Origin: Candidatus Methylomirabilota bacterium
GTDB taxonomy: Bacteria > Methylomirabilota > Methylomirabilia > Rokubacteriales > CSP1-6
NCBI GenBank assembly: GCA_035315345.1
Contig: DATFYA010000008.1
Coordinates: 1 to 64,000, forward strand
Direction of reading: 5' to 3'
DNA: 64,000 nucleotides
Both the position numbers and the translations under genes were made by a program. Below are positions 17,698 through 26,124 of the stretch, piece after piece. Position 1 is the stretch's first letter, and each line of letters begins with the position of its first letter. The notes under the pieces are model-generated. The model was not told the origin of the DNA. It saw only the letters and a program-made list of their open reading frames with translations, and did not search any database.

Positions 17698-18854
17698 GCC
17701 TCCGAATCTGCGGGAGTGTCGTCGGCCGAGCCGCGGAGGGATTCTAACCCATATCGGTCCAGAAACCGAGCGCGGAACCGCGAAAAATCGCCCCGCGCGA
17801 TCGCCTCGCGCATCTGCCGCATCAGCCCCAGGTAGAAGGTCAGGTTGTGGAGCGTCAATAGCCGGTAGGCCAGCAGCTCGCGCGCCGCGAAGAGATGGCG
17901 GACGTAGGCGCGCGAGAAGCGCCGACAGCCCTCACACGGGCACTCGCGATCGATCGGCTCGGGATCCCGGGCGAACCGGGCGTTGGCGATGTTGACCGGC
18001 CCGTCGGCGGTGAACGCCTGGCCGTTGCGCGCGTTGCGCGTGGGCATCACGCAATCGAACAAGTCCACGCCCCGCGCCACCGCTTCCACCAGATCGGTCG
18101 GCTTGCCCACGCCCATCAGATATCGCGGGCGGTCCGCCGGCAGCAGACCCGCCACCAGCTCGGTCATCTCGTACATCACCGGCTTCGGCTCGCCCACCGC
18201 GAGCCCGCCGATCGAATGACCGGGGAGATCGAGGGCCGCGATCATCTCCACCGCGCGCCGGCGCAGCGCCTCGTACGTTCCGCCCTGGACGATGCCGAAG
18301 AGCGCGCCCGGCGCTCCCGCCGCGCGGTGGGCGGCCACCGCCCGATCCAGCCAGCGCTGGGTCAGAGCGAGGGAGCGCTCGGTGTCGGCGGCGGTGGCCG
18401 GATGGGCCAGGCACTCGTCGAGCGGGTGGAGCACGTCGACGCCGAGCGCGTGCTGGATGGCGATACAGGACTCCGGCGAGAGTGTGCGCCGCGAGCCGTC
18501 CACGTGGGAGCGGAACTCGACACCCTCCTCGCCGATGCGCCGCAGCTTCGACAAGCTGAAGACCTGGAACCCGCCGGAGTCGGTCAGGATCGGCCCGTCC
18601 CAGCCCATGAACCGGTGCAGCCCGCCGAGGGCACGAATCAGCTCGTGCCCTGGCCGGAGCATGAGGTGGTAGGTGTTGGCCAGGACGATCTGGGCGCCGG
18701 CCGCCACGAGATCGCCGGGAGCCAGGCTCTTGACCGAGCCCTGCGTCGCCACCGGCATGAAGGCCGGCGTGTCGATGACGCCGTGCCCGGTGATCATGCG
18801 CCCGAGACGGGCGCGTCCGTCGGCCTTCAGCACCTCGAAGCCGAAGCCGCCCAT
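17694..18854 (-). CDS. tgt: tRNA-guanine transglycosylase (queuine tRNA-ribosyltransferase)
   Basis: 386 residues, TIM-barrel. Exchanges G34 for preQ1 in GUN tRNAs. Motifs: ILTDSGGFQVFSLSKLRRI near residue 90 with the active-site aspartate, SIGGLAVGEPKPVMYEM near 220, GVDLFDCVMPTRNARNGQAF near 260 with the nucleophile aspartate, and the zinc site ECPCEGCRRFSRAYVRHLF near 305. Starts one base after the queA stop; queA and tgt act in the same queuosine pathway. Confidence 0.97.
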   Translation of the reverse strand: MGGFGFEVLKADGRARLGRMITGHGVIDTPAFMPVATQGSVKSLAPGDLVAAGAQIVLANTYHLMLRPGHELIRALGGLHRFMGWDGPILTDSGGFQVFSLSKLRRIGEEGVEFRSHVDGSRRTLSPESCIAIQHALGVDVLHPLDECLAHPATAADTERSLALTQRWLDRAVAAHRAAGAPGALFGIVQGGTYEALRRRAVEMIAALDLPGHSIGGLAVGEPKPVMYEMTELVAGLLPADRPRYLMGVGKPTDLVEAVARGVDLFDCVMPTRNARNGQAFTADGPVNIANARFARDPEPIDRECPCEGCRRFSRAYVRHLFAARELLAYRLLTLHNLTFYLGLMRQMREAIARGDFSRFRARFLDRYGLESLRGSADDTPADSEA

Positions 18855-18855
18855 G

Positions 18856-19890
18856 TCAGGTGATCAGCATCGCGTCGCCGTACGAGTAGAAGCGATAGCG
18901 CGCCCGGACCGCGTGGCGATACGCGTCGAGGATGACCTCGCGTCCGGCGAGCGCCGACACCAGGACGAGCAGGGTCGACCGCGGGAGGTGGAAGTTGGTG
19001 ATCAGCGCGTCCACGATGCGGAACCGATGCCCCGGCCGGATGAAGAGGTCGGCGGCGCCGCGGCCCGGCCGCACCCGCCCGTCCGCGGCCCCCGCCCACT
19101 CCAGCGCCCGCGTGGTGGTGGTGCCCACCGCGACCACGCGCCGGCGGTCGCGCTTCGCCGCGTCGATCGCGCGCGCGGTGGCCTCCGGGATCTCGATCGG
19201 CTCGGGCTCGAGGTGGTGCTCCTCGATCCGCTCGCCCCGAAGCGGCCGGAAGGTGCCGGGCCCCACGTGCAGGGTCAGGTAGTGGAGCGCGACGCCGCCG
19301 CGCTCGAGCCGCGCCAGCAGCTCGGGCGTGAAGTGCAGACCCGCGGTCGGCGCCGCCACCGAGCCCTCGTCGCGCGCGTACACGGTCTGGTAGCGCTCGC
19401 GATCCTCCGGCTTCGGCGCGTCGTGCCGTCCGATGTAGGGCGGCAGCGGCGGTAGCCCGTGGCGCTCCAGCAGCTCCGGCACCGGCCAGGGCGCCTCGAC
19501 GGCGATCACCCGCGTGCCTTCGCGCCCCTCGCCGACGACGCGGGCGCGCGCCGCCCCGCCCGCCACCTCGATCCGTGCCCCCACGCGGCATCGGCGGCCG
19601 GGACGCACCATCGCCTCCCACCGCTCCTCGTCCACCGGCCGCAGGAACAACAATTCCACGGGGCGCCCGCCCTCGCCCATGCCGAGCACCCGCGCGGGAA
19701 TCACGCGAGTGTGATTCGCCACGAGGCAATCTCCCGGGCGCAGCAGTCCCTCGAGATCGGAGAATCGGCGATCGTCGATCCGGCCCGTCGCTCGCTCCAG
19801 CGCGAGCAGCCGCGACGCATCCCGCGGCTCGGCCGGCTCCTGCGCGATCAGCTCCGGAGGCAGGTCATAGTCGAACAACCCCACATCCAT
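18856..19890 (-). CDS. queA: S-adenosylmethionine:tRNA ribosyltransferase-isomerase
   Basis: 344 residues from ATG 19890 (MDVGLFDYDLPPELIAQEPA), the canonical QueA start; a further ATG 45 bases upstream is less likely. Converts preQ1-tRNA to epoxyqueuosine-tRNA using the ribosyl part of SAM. Conserved stretches include RDASRLLALERATG, APTAGLHFTPELLARLERGG near residue 170, LHVGPGTFRPLRGERIEEHHLEPE and ITNFHLPRSTLLVLVSALAG near 300. First gene of queA-tgt-yajC-secD-secF. Confidence 0.96.
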   Translation of the reverse strand: MDVGLFDYDLPPELIAQEPAEPRDASRLLALERATGRIDDRRFSDLEGLLRPGDCLVANHTRVIPARVLGMGEGGRPVELLFLRPVDEERWEAMVRPGRRCRVGARIEVAGGAARARVVGEGREGTRVIAVEAPWPVPELLERHGLPPLPPYIGRHDAPKPEDRERYQTVYARDEGSVAAPTAGLHFTPELLARLERGGVALHYLTLHVGPGTFRPLRGERIEEHHLEPEPIEIPEATARAIDAAKRDRRRVVAVGTTTTRALEWAGAADGRVRPGRGAADLFIRPGHRFRIVDALITNFHLPRSTLLVLVSALAGREVILDAYRHAVRARYRFYSYGDAMLIT

Positions 19891-19975
19891 CGCCCGCAGT
19901 GTAGCGCACCCGCAGACCGCCGACCGCGACACCACCCGAGCGCGGAGGCGAAATCAGAGGAGAGGGTAGCCGGCC

Positions 19976-20014
19976 GGCCGGCGGAGGGGCGGGCGGGGGC
20001 GCCCTCGCCGGGAC
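19976..20014. repeat. Left arm of 39-bp perfect inverted repeat A
   Basis: A G/C-only-like 39-base arm whose exact reverse complement lies at 20098-20136. The loop is 83 bases and holds no ORF. It lies between csaA (ending 20156) and queA (starting 19890), both on the minus strand, so a transcript from csaA would fold here. The repeat is exact over 39 bases and breaks immediately on both sides. Confidence 0.9.
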
Positions 20015-20097
20015 CGTGTCTTCTGCGGGTGATCGAAGGCGCAACGTCCGATCTCGTGGCCCGCCGGAGACGGCACACCGCACCCGCGACTCAGCGT

Positions 20098-20136
20098 GTC
20101 CCGGCGAGGGCGCCCCCGCCCGCCCCTCCGCCGGCC
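20098..20136. repeat. Right arm of 39-bp perfect inverted repeat A
   Basis: Exact reverse complement of 19976-20014, starting GTCCCGGCGAGGGCGCC. Together the element spans 161 bases. It sits 19 bases downstream of the csaA stop, a position compatible with transcription termination, although no T-run follows. Confidence 0.9.
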
Positions 20137-20155
20137 AGCCGTCACCCCGCGAAGG

Positions 20156-20488
20156 CTACCCGATCCGCGACCCCGGCGACACCTCGACGTCCGGCCGCAA
20201 CAGGATGACCTCGCCCGCATCGTTGTACGCCCCGAGCACCAGCACCTCGGACACGAACGGCCCGATCCGCTTGGGCGGGAAGTTCACCACCGCGATCACG
20301 TGCCGGCCCACCAGCGCGGCCGGCGCGTAGCGGTGCGTGATCTGCGCGCTCGACCGCTTGATGCCGAGCGGCCCGAAATCGATCTCGAGCTTGAGCGCGG
20401 GCCGGCGCGCCTCGGGAAACTCCTGCGCGCTCACCACCACGCCGACGCGCATGTCGACGCGCTCGAAGTCGTCCCAGGAGATGGTCAC
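20156..20488 (-). CDS. csaA: tRNA-binding domain protein CsaA
   Basis: 110 residues, the length of CsaA. Begins at GTG 20488 with TISWDDFERVDMRVGVVVSA; other matching segments are PALKLEIDFGPLGIKRSSAQ, LVGRHVIAVVNFPPKRIGPF and SEVLVLGAYNDAGEVILLRPD, the whole EMAP-II/Trbp111-like OB fold. CsaA binds tRNA and has been described as an export-related chaperone in Bacillus. Starts 13 bases after the SpoIID-like stop. Confidence 0.93.
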   Translation of the reverse strand: MTISWDDFERVDMRVGVVVSAQEFPEARRPALKLEIDFGPLGIKRSSAQITHRYAPAALVGRHVIAVVNFPPKRIGPFVSEVLVLGAYNDAGEVILLRPDVEVSPGSRIG

Positions 20489-20501
20489 GCTCCGCGACGG
20501 G

Positions 20502-21632
20502 TCAGCGTGAGGTCGGCGAGGACGGCAGCGTCGAGAGGGTGGCGCCGGGGTAGTAGTAGGCCACGATTTGCTGGGCCCGGTAGCCCTGCTCGGCCATGGT
20601 CTTGGCGCTCCACTGATCGAGGCCGACGCCGTGGCCGTAGCCGCGGCCGACGAAGCGCGCCGTGGACTTGCTCACCGACACCGCGAAGAGCGTGCTCTTG
20701 AGCGTGTCGTAGCCGACCAGCCGCCGCAGGTCGTTGCCGCGCAGGGTAACGCTCCCCGCGGTGCCGCGCACCGCGATCCGCACCACCCGGAGGGAGGCGC
20801 TGCGCTCGAGCACGTCGAGCGCGGTCACCCGGCCCACCGAGAGGCCCCCGCGCGCGAGCGCGGCGGCCAGCTCGGACACCGGCAGGTCGAGCCGCCAGCG
20901 ATGGTGCGGCGACGCGGAGGGAAACTGCACGCGGACCGGCTTCAGCGCGGGCATGTTGGTCGCGGCGAAGACCGCGCGCGGGTCCTCGGTGTGGCCGCCG
21001 CTGTCGGTGTGATAGAAGGCGGGGAACAGCTCGCCGTTCCACAGGATCACCTGGCCGGCGGTCTCCCGCACCGCGGTCCACACGATCGAATCCTCGGCCA
21101 CGCGCCCGACGTACTGCTGATTCAGCGTCGACGCGAGCAGGTGGTACGCCTTCTCGGCGTTGAGTCGTCGGTGGTACGCCGCATAGGTGCGGGCCACGAT
21201 GGCCTGAGCCTTCAGCATCTCGAGCGGCATCTTGTCGCCCGCCTCGGCCTTGACCGCGCCGGCCAGGTAGTCCTCGAGCGGCAGCTCGTTGACGACCAGG
21301 ATCCCGTCGGGCGTTCGCAGGATCTCCAGCGAGCCGGGATATTCGCGCCCGCTCACCCGCAGCGCTCCGGTGTCGGCGGGGGCCAGGCGCAGCCCGTCCA
21401 CCCGGCGGCCGCCCGTCTCGAGGCCGCCGTCCTTGAGCGAGACGCGAAGCCAGGTCGGCGAGTCGGAGACGACGGCCCGCCCCGCGAGGTCGCTCACCAT
21501 CATCGGGCCGCCGCCCACCTCCACGGTGCGCGCGCCCTCCGCGATCGCCACCCGGATGTCGCCCGAGGCGAGCGCGGGAGACGCGGCCGCGAGCAGAGCG
21601 AGAACGAGCAGGGCGCCGCCGAGGCGGCTCAG
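20502..21632 (-). CDS. SpoIID/LytB-domain protein, exported, probable CTG start
   Basis: About 376 residues. Signal-like N-terminus (LGGALLVLALLAAASPALA), then a beta-rich region, then the SpoIID core with ILVVNELPLEDYLAGAVKAE, LEMLKAQAIVARTYAAYHRR and GYGHGVGLDQWSAKTMAEQG. SpoIID-type proteins are peptidoglycan lytic transglycosylases in spore formers; in non-sporulating bacteria related proteins act on the wall or are involved in amidase activation. No ATG/GTG/TTG lies near the signal peptide; CTG 21632 overlaps the DUF2905 stop as CTGA. Confidence 0.85.
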   Translation of the reverse strand: MSRLGGALLVLALLAAASPALASGDIRVAIAEGARTVEVGGGPMMVSDLAGRAVVSDSPTWLRVSLKDGGLETGGRRVDGLRLAPADTGALRVSGREYPGSLEILRTPDGILVVNELPLEDYLAGAVKAEAGDKMPLEMLKAQAIVARTYAAYHRRLNAEKAYHLLASTLNQQYVGRVAEDSIVWTAVRETAGQVILWNGELFPAFYHTDSGGHTEDPRAVFAATNMPALKPVRVQFPSASPHHRWRLDLPVSELAAALARGGLSVGRVTALDVLERSASLRVVRIAVRGTAGSVTLRGNDLRRLVGYDTLKSTLFAVSVSKSTARFVGRGYGHGVGLDQWSAKTMAEQGYRAQQIVAYYYPGATLSTLPSSPTSR

Positions 21633-21856
21633 CGGCGGCCGAAGAGCGAGAAGAGCAGCGTGAGGACGATCGAGATGACGAGGCAGGTGGCGAGGGGAAA
21701 GTAGAACGACCAGCTTCCGCGCTCGATGTGAATGTCCCCCGGCAACCGTCCGAGCCATGGCACCTTCCCCGACAGATTTCCCGCGGCGATCAGGATCAGC
21801 CCCAGGAGTACCATCAGGGCGCCGAATCCCAGAAGTAATTTCCCGAGATCGCGCAC
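21629..21856 (-). CDS. DUF2905 family small membrane protein
   Basis: 75 residues. Two membrane helices: GKLLLGFGALMVLLGLILIA and, after the conserved link with WLGRLPGDIHIERGSWSFYF, the second helix PLATCLVISIVLTLLFSLFG. This PGDI motif between the helices defines DUF2905. Function unknown. It lies between ruvB (14 bases upstream) and the SpoIID-like gene, a neighbourhood frequently seen around ruvB in several phyla. Confidence 0.9.
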   Translation of the reverse strand: MRDLGKLLLGFGALMVLLGLILIAAGNLSGKVPWLGRLPGDIHIERGSWSFYFPLATCLVISIVLTLLFSLFGRR

Positions 21857-21870
21857 CGCGTGAGCTCCGG

Positions 21871-22884
21871 CTAGAGCGGAAGCTGCCCCTGGCCGCCGGA
21901 CGACGGCGGGACCGGGTGGCCCAGATGCGCGTACGCCGCGGGCGTCGCCTTGCGTCCGTTGGGACTGCGCACCACGTAGCCGATCTTGAGGAGGAACGGC
22001 TCCACGACCTCGGCGAGGGTCTCGGCGTCGTCGTTGATGGTGGCCGCGATCGCCTCCAGCCCCACCGGGCCGCCGCGGTACTGCTCGATGATCGCGGTGA
22101 GGAATCGCCGATCGAGCCGATCGAGGCCGGCGGAGTCGACGCCCTCCTGATCGAGGGCGCGCTCGGCGATCTCGGCGGTCACGGTGCCGTCCGCCTTCAC
22201 CTGTGCGTAGTCGCGCACGCGGCGCAGGAGCCGATTGGCGATGCGCGGCGTGCCGCGGGCGCGCTGGGCGATCGCCTCCGCCCCGCCCGCGACCATCGGC
22301 GCGCTCAGGATGGACGCGGAGCGACGGACGATCGCGGCCAGGTCCTCGCCGGAGTAGAAGTCCAGGTGGTGGAAGATGCCGAAGCGCTCGCGGAGGGGCG
22401 AGGACAGCATGCCCGGCCGGGTGGTGGCCCCCACCAGCGTGAACGGATGCAGCGGGATGCGAATGGTCCGGGCGTTGAGCCCCTTGTCCATCACGAAATT
22501 GACCGAGAAGTCCTCCATCGCCGGATACAGCAGCTCCTCGACCACCCGCGGCAGCCGGTGGATCTCGTCGATGAACAGCACGTCGCGCTCGGCCAGGTTG
22601 GTGAGGATACCCATCAGGTCGGCGCCCCGCTCGAGCGACGGCCCCGCGGTGGTGACGATGGTCGCCCCCATCTCGTTGGCCATGATGGCGGCGAGCGTGG
22701 TCTTGCCGAGCCCGGGCGGGCCGGAGAGGAGCACGTGGTCGAGCGGCTCGCTGCGCTGCCGGGCCGCCTGGACGGACACCCGCAGGCTCTCCACCGCCGC
22801 CCGCTGGCCCACGTACTCGTGCAGCCGCTGCGGCCGCAGCTGGCGCTCGACCTGGGTCTCGTCGGGCAGGGCGACGCGGCTCAT
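21871..22884 (-). CDS. ruvB: Holliday junction branch migration ATPase RuvB
   Basis: 337 residues from ATG 22884. Begins [20 protein letters not shown] then YVGQ. Walker [21 protein letters not shown] near residue 60, Walker [21 protein letters not shown] near 110, sensor [20 protein letters not shown] near 160, and the C-terminal winged helix with [21 protein letters not shown]. Forms hexamers on either side of the RuvA-bound junction. Starts 28 bases after ruvA. Confidence 0.97.
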   Translation of the reverse strand: MSRVALPDETQVERQLRPQRLHEYVGQRAAVESLRVSVQAARQRSEPLDHVLLSGPPGLGKTTLAAIMANEMGATIVTTAGPSLERGADLMGILTNLAERDVLFIDEIHRLPRVVEELLYPAMEDFSVNFVMDKGLNARTIRIPLHPFTLVGATTRPGMLSSPLRERFGIFHHLDFYSGEDLAAIVRRSASILSAPMVAGGAEAIAQRARGTPRIANRLLRRVRDYAQVKADGTVTAEIAERALDQEGVDSAGLDRLDRRFLTAIIEQYRGGPVGLEAIAATINDDAETLAEVVEPFLLKIGYVVRSPNGRKATPAAYAHLGHPVPPSSGGQGQLPL

Positions 22885-22912
22885 GACGCGCGCCTCGTCG
22901 GCGGTGCCCGCG

Positions 22913-23563
22913 CTAGCTCTTGCGTCCGCCACGGTAGATCTCGTCGAGCAGCTCTTCGGGGGTGGCCGCGCCCGGCCGCCGCGCGACGGCGGCGGTGATG
23001 ATCGGCGCGGCCTCGCTCGGGCGGTAGCCGAGCTGCTTGACCAGGATGTCGAACACCAGACCGCGCAGGCCTTCCTCGTCGACCGTGGCCGCGGCGGCCG
23101 GCTCGGGAGCCGCCGCTTCGGGCCGGGCGAGCGCGAACTTCGCGACCTTGGCCTGCAGCTGGGCGACGATGTTCTTGGCCTTCTGGGGGCCGATGCCGGG
23201 CAGGCGCCGCAGATAGCCCTCGTCTTGCCGCGCGATGGCCGCCGCGATCTCGCCGACCGGCGCGGCGAGCGAGCGGGCCGCAACCAGGGGCCCCACGTCC
23301 TTGACCGTGATCAGCTTCTCGAAGAACTCCCGGTCGAGCTCCGAGGTGAAGCCGATCAGCACCGGCCGCGGCTGGTTCTGGGTCGCGTGGTAGTGGATCT
23401 CCAGCGCCACCTCGTCGGCCGCGTCGCCGTCCGCCGCCTTGCGGTGCACCAGCTCCTGCTGGGTGACCGGCGGCACGAACACCTCGTAGCCCACCCCGCC
23501 CGCCTCGACGACGACGCGGTCCTCGAGCTTGCGCCGCAGTCGCCCGCGCAGCGACGCGATCAC
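22913..23563 (-). CDS. ruvA: Holliday junction DNA-binding protein RuvA
   Basis: 216 residues from GTG 23563, overlapping the ruvC stop as GTGA. N-terminal OB fold [20 protein letters not shown] and GVGYEVFVP; two helix-hairpin-helix motifs, [17 protein letters not shown] and [21 protein letters not shown]-terminal domain III ([20 protein letters not shown]) that contacts RuvB. The first HhH ([12 protein letters not shown]) lacks the usual KVSGVGPK form, but the protein is otherwise regular. Confidence 0.95.
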   Translation of the reverse strand: MIASLRGRLRRKLEDRVVVEAGGVGYEVFVPPVTQQELVHRKAADGDAADEVALEIHYHATQNQPRPVLIGFTSELDREFFEKLITVKDVGPLVAARSLAAPVGEIAAAIARQDEGYLRRLPGIGPQKAKNIVAQLQAKVAKFALARPEAAAPEPAAAATVDEEGLRGLVFDILVKQLGYRPSEAAPIITAAVARRPGAATPEELLDEIYRGGRKS

Positions 23564-24207
23564 GCGCGGCCCCCCCGGCGGGAGATCGCGCCGGGCTGTC
23601 CGCCAGGCACGGGTTGTCCGCCGCTGGGGGAGTGCGGGGGCCATGTCTGGGCCCCCGCAGATGAAGAGAAGCTTCCCGCAGCACCGCCACCCCCGGCTGC
23701 CCCGACCAGACCAACCCCGCGCCCCGGCCATCGCCCGGTGATCCGCGACATCCCGCTCGCGGCCAGGCCGAGGGCATCGGCGACGTGCGAGGGACGCGGC
23801 AGGTCCCGGAGCCCGAGCACGGTCTGCACCGCCCGCTGCATCTGGGCCTTGCCCGCGGCGCCGTTGCCGGTCATGGCACGCTTGACCTCGGCGGGCGAGA
23901 GCGCCACCACCGCGACGCCCAGCTGCCGGGCCGCGAGGTAGATCACGCCGCGGGCGTGCCCCATGAGCACCGCGGTGCGCGGGAACTTGTACTCGGTGTA
24001 GAGATCCTCGACCACGAGGAGCTCGGGACCCTGCGCCTCGATGATCCGATGGATGGCGCGATGCAGCGCGTTGAGCCGCGCCTCGAGGGGCTGTCCGGCG
24101 GTGGTGCTGATGACGCCGGCGTCCCGCACCGCGACACCGCCGCCGCCGGCTTCCAGCACGCCGAACCCGGTGGCGACGAGCCCCGGGTCCACCCCCATGA
24201 CGCGCAG
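23560..24207 (-). CDS. ruvC: Holliday junction resolvase RuvC with C-terminal extension, probable CTG start
   Basis: About 215 residues when read from CTG 24207 (LRVMGVDPGL), which restores the usual MRVLGVDPG N-terminus; the first ATG, 24198, would begin three residues later. Acidic active-site residues appear in GVDPGL, LVVEDLYTEYKF and PSHVADALGLA. RuvC resolves junctions by paired incisions. Known RuvC proteins end about 160-175 residues in, soon after the ADALGLA helix; here about 50 more residues follow, rich in glycine, serine and proline (GAAGGGGAAGSFSSSAGAQ), apparently unstructured and reaching the ruvA start. Confidence 0.92.
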   Translation of the reverse strand: MRVMGVDPGLVATGFGVLEAGGGGVAVRDAGVISTTAGQPLEARLNALHRAIHRIIEAQGPELLVVEDLYTEYKFPRTAVLMGHARGVIYLAARQLGVAVVALSPAEVKRAMTGNGAAGKAQMQRAVQTVLGLRDLPRPSHVADALGLAASGMSRITGRWPGRGVGLVGAAGGGGAAGSFSSSAGAQTWPPHSPSGGQPVPGGQPGAISRRGGRA

Positions 24208-24211
24208 CGCG

Positions 24212-24964
24212 CTAGGCCGCGGTGATGGCGTCGATGACCTCGTCGGCGATGTCGTAGTTGGAGTATACGGACTGGACGTCGTCTTGCTCCTCCAGGGCCT
24301 CGATCAGCCGCAGCACCGCCGCGGCCTCCTTGCCCTCGACCTTCACCGTGGATTGCGGCACCATGTCCACCCGCGCCTCGAGCACCGGCATCCCCTGCCG
24401 CTCCAGCGCCTGGCGCACCAGCTCCATTTCATCAGGACTGGCGGTGACCTCGAACACTTTTTCGATCTGCTTGACGTCGGTGGCCCCCGAGTCCAGCGCC
24501 TTCTCGAGCAGATCGTCCTCCTTCACCTTCTGGGCGTCCACCTCGATCATCCCCCGGCGGTCGAACATCCAGGCCACGCAGCCCGAGGTGCCCATCCGCC
24601 CCTCGTTCTTCTCGAAGATGTGCCGGATCTCGGGCCCGGTGCGGTTCTTGTTATCGGTCAGCGTCCGGACCATCACCGCCACCCCGCCCGCGCCGTAGCC
24701 CTCGTAGGAGATCTCCTCGTAGGACTCGCCGGGCAGCTCGCCGGTGCCTTTCTGGATGGCCCGCTTGATGTTGTCGGCGGGCATGTTGGCCGCCCGCGCC
24801 GATTCCATGGCCGCCTTCAGGCGCACATTGCCCTTGGGATCTCCGCCCCCGTGCTTGGCCGCCACCGTGATCTCGCGCAGGATCTTGGAGAAGAGCTTCC
24901 CGCGCTGGACGTCCGTCTTGCCCTTCTTCCGCTTGATCTGCGACCACCGTGAATGTCCAGACAT
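24212..24964 (-). CDS. yebC: YebC/PmpR family regulator (TACO1-like)
   Basis: 250 residues. SGHSRWSQIKRKKGKTDVQR at the N-terminus, followed by KLFSKILREITVAAKHGGGD, then NMPADNIKRAIQKGTGEL, YEGYGAGGVAVMVRTLTDNK and YSNYDIADEVI at the end, all standard for the family. YebC proteins bind DNA and have been linked to regulation and to relief of ribosome stalling at polyproline. Directly upstream of ruvC, the common yebC-ruvCAB order. Confidence 0.97.
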   Translation of the reverse strand: MSGHSRWSQIKRKKGKTDVQRGKLFSKILREITVAAKHGGGDPKGNVRLKAAMESARAANMPADNIKRAIQKGTGELPGESYEEISYEGYGAGGVAVMVRTLTDNKNRTGPEIRHIFEKNEGRMGTSGCVAWMFDRRGMIEVDAQKVKEDDLLEKALDSGATDVKQIEKVFEVTASPDEMELVRQALERQGMPVLEARVDMVPQSTVKVEGKEAAAVLRLIEALEEQDDVQSVYSNYDIADEVIDAITAA

Positions 24965-24973
24965 GCCACTCTC

Positions 24974-25969
24974 CTACGAGCTGAGGGATGGTTTCAGGGA
25001 CTTGACCCGCTCCAGCCGACGGGCACGGCGCTCGACCGCCTGCGCGAAGCGGCGCTGCTCGGCCGGCGTCGCGGGGGTGAACGGCCGGCACGGCTGCGGC
25101 CGCAGCGGTCCGGCCGGGTCCGATCCCAGATGCACGAAGGTAAGGTAGGCGGTGCAGGCGTGCTTGGTCTCCCCGGTCCAGGGCACCTCGCTCACCACCT
25201 TCACCCCGACCTCGAGGGACGACGTCCCCACGTGGTTGAGCCCGGCCTTGAACGTCACGACCTCGTTGGAATGGATGGGCGCGTAGAAATCCAGCGCGTC
25301 CAGGCACGCCGTCATGACCAGGCCCCGGCAGTACCGCATCGAGAGGATGCCGCCCGCCTCGTCGATGTCGAGGAGGAGCTTGCCCGCGAACATGGTGTTG
25401 CCGAAGAGCAGGTCCTCCGGCAGCACCGATCGGCAGGACTCGAACTGCCAGCGCTGATCGGGGACGTCGTCCTCGACCTCGCGCATGCGCTCGGCGCGAC
25501 GGGCGAAGCGCTCGAGCCGGCGCGCCCGCCGCTCCCCGGCCGCGGCATGGAGCGACTCCTCCTCGGCCCCGCGCGGGGCCACCTGCTGCGGAACCGGCAC
25601 CGGCTTGATGTGCTCGTCCACCTTGACGAACACCAGATGGGAGGACAGCGTCAGTGCCCGCTCGCCGGTGGCCGGCTTCTCGGCGTAGACGCGCACGCCG
25701 ACCTCGAGCGAGCAGCGCCCCACGTACTCGACCTGGGCCCGGAGCACCGCCACCTCCCCCACCTTCACCGGATGGAGGAAGTCGATGTCGTCCATGGCGC
25801 CCAGGATCACGTTGCCGCGCGCCACCCGCGCCGCCGCGATGGTGCCGCAGGTGGCGATCCACTGCATCATCCGGCCGCCGTGGATCTGGCCGGGCGCGCC
25901 CGCGTGCTCGGGGAACACCCAGTTCACCATCTCGGTAGCCGTCTCGGAGATCGAGAGCATGGTCGGCAC
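24974..25969 (-). CDS. Acyl-CoA thioesterase with two hotdog domains
   Basis: 331 residues. Two hotdog repeats: the first carries GQIHGGRMMQWIATCGTIAA and GAMDDIDFLHPVKVGEVAVL, the second GNTMFAGKLLLDIDEAGGIL and DALDFYAPIHSNEVVTFKAG. This is the arrangement of YciA/BFIT-like acyl-CoA hydrolases, where the Asp/Glu and His residues of the central helix hydrolyse the thioester. An arginine-rich linker (GERRARRLERFARRAERMR) joins the halves, and a similar one ends the protein. Starts 155 bases from the divergent acyl-CoA dehydrogenase gene. Confidence 0.88.
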   Translation of the reverse strand: MPTMLSISETATEMVNWVFPEHAGAPGQIHGGRMMQWIATCGTIAAARVARGNVILGAMDDIDFLHPVKVGEVAVLRAQVEYVGRCSLEVGVRVYAEKPATGERALTLSSHLVFVKVDEHIKPVPVPQQVAPRGAEEESLHAAAGERRARRLERFARRAERMREVEDDVPDQRWQFESCRSVLPEDLLFGNTMFAGKLLLDIDEAGGILSMRYCRGLVMTACLDALDFYAPIHSNEVVTFKAGLNHVGTSSLEVGVKVVSEVPWTGETKHACTAYLTFVHLGSDPAGPLRPQPCRPFTPATPAEQRRFAQAVERRARRLERVKSLKPSLSS

Positions 25970-26045
25970 GGAATGTCGCGTAAGTCTCGCATTTGTCTAT
26001 CACGCCGGGCACTCCAAGTCCAGCCGGCGGCGGCGGCTGGGCCCG

Positions 26046-26075
26046 TTGACAAGCGGCCACCCGGGGTCCTAGGGT
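26046..26075 (+). promoter_or_regulatory. Promoter of the acyl-CoA dehydrogenase gene
   Basis: TTGACA at 26046-26051 and TAGGGT at 26070-26075, spacing 18. The -35 box matches the consensus; the -10 box is moderate. Expected start near 26082, leader about 43 bases to ATG 26125. A short G/C palindrome, CAGCCGgcggcggCGGCTG, ends 6 bases upstream of the -35 box. Confidence 0.5.
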
Positions 26076-26124
26076 TGGGGCGACGCGGAGGACGAGCGAA
26101 CCCCACCGGCGCCGGGAGGCCCAC

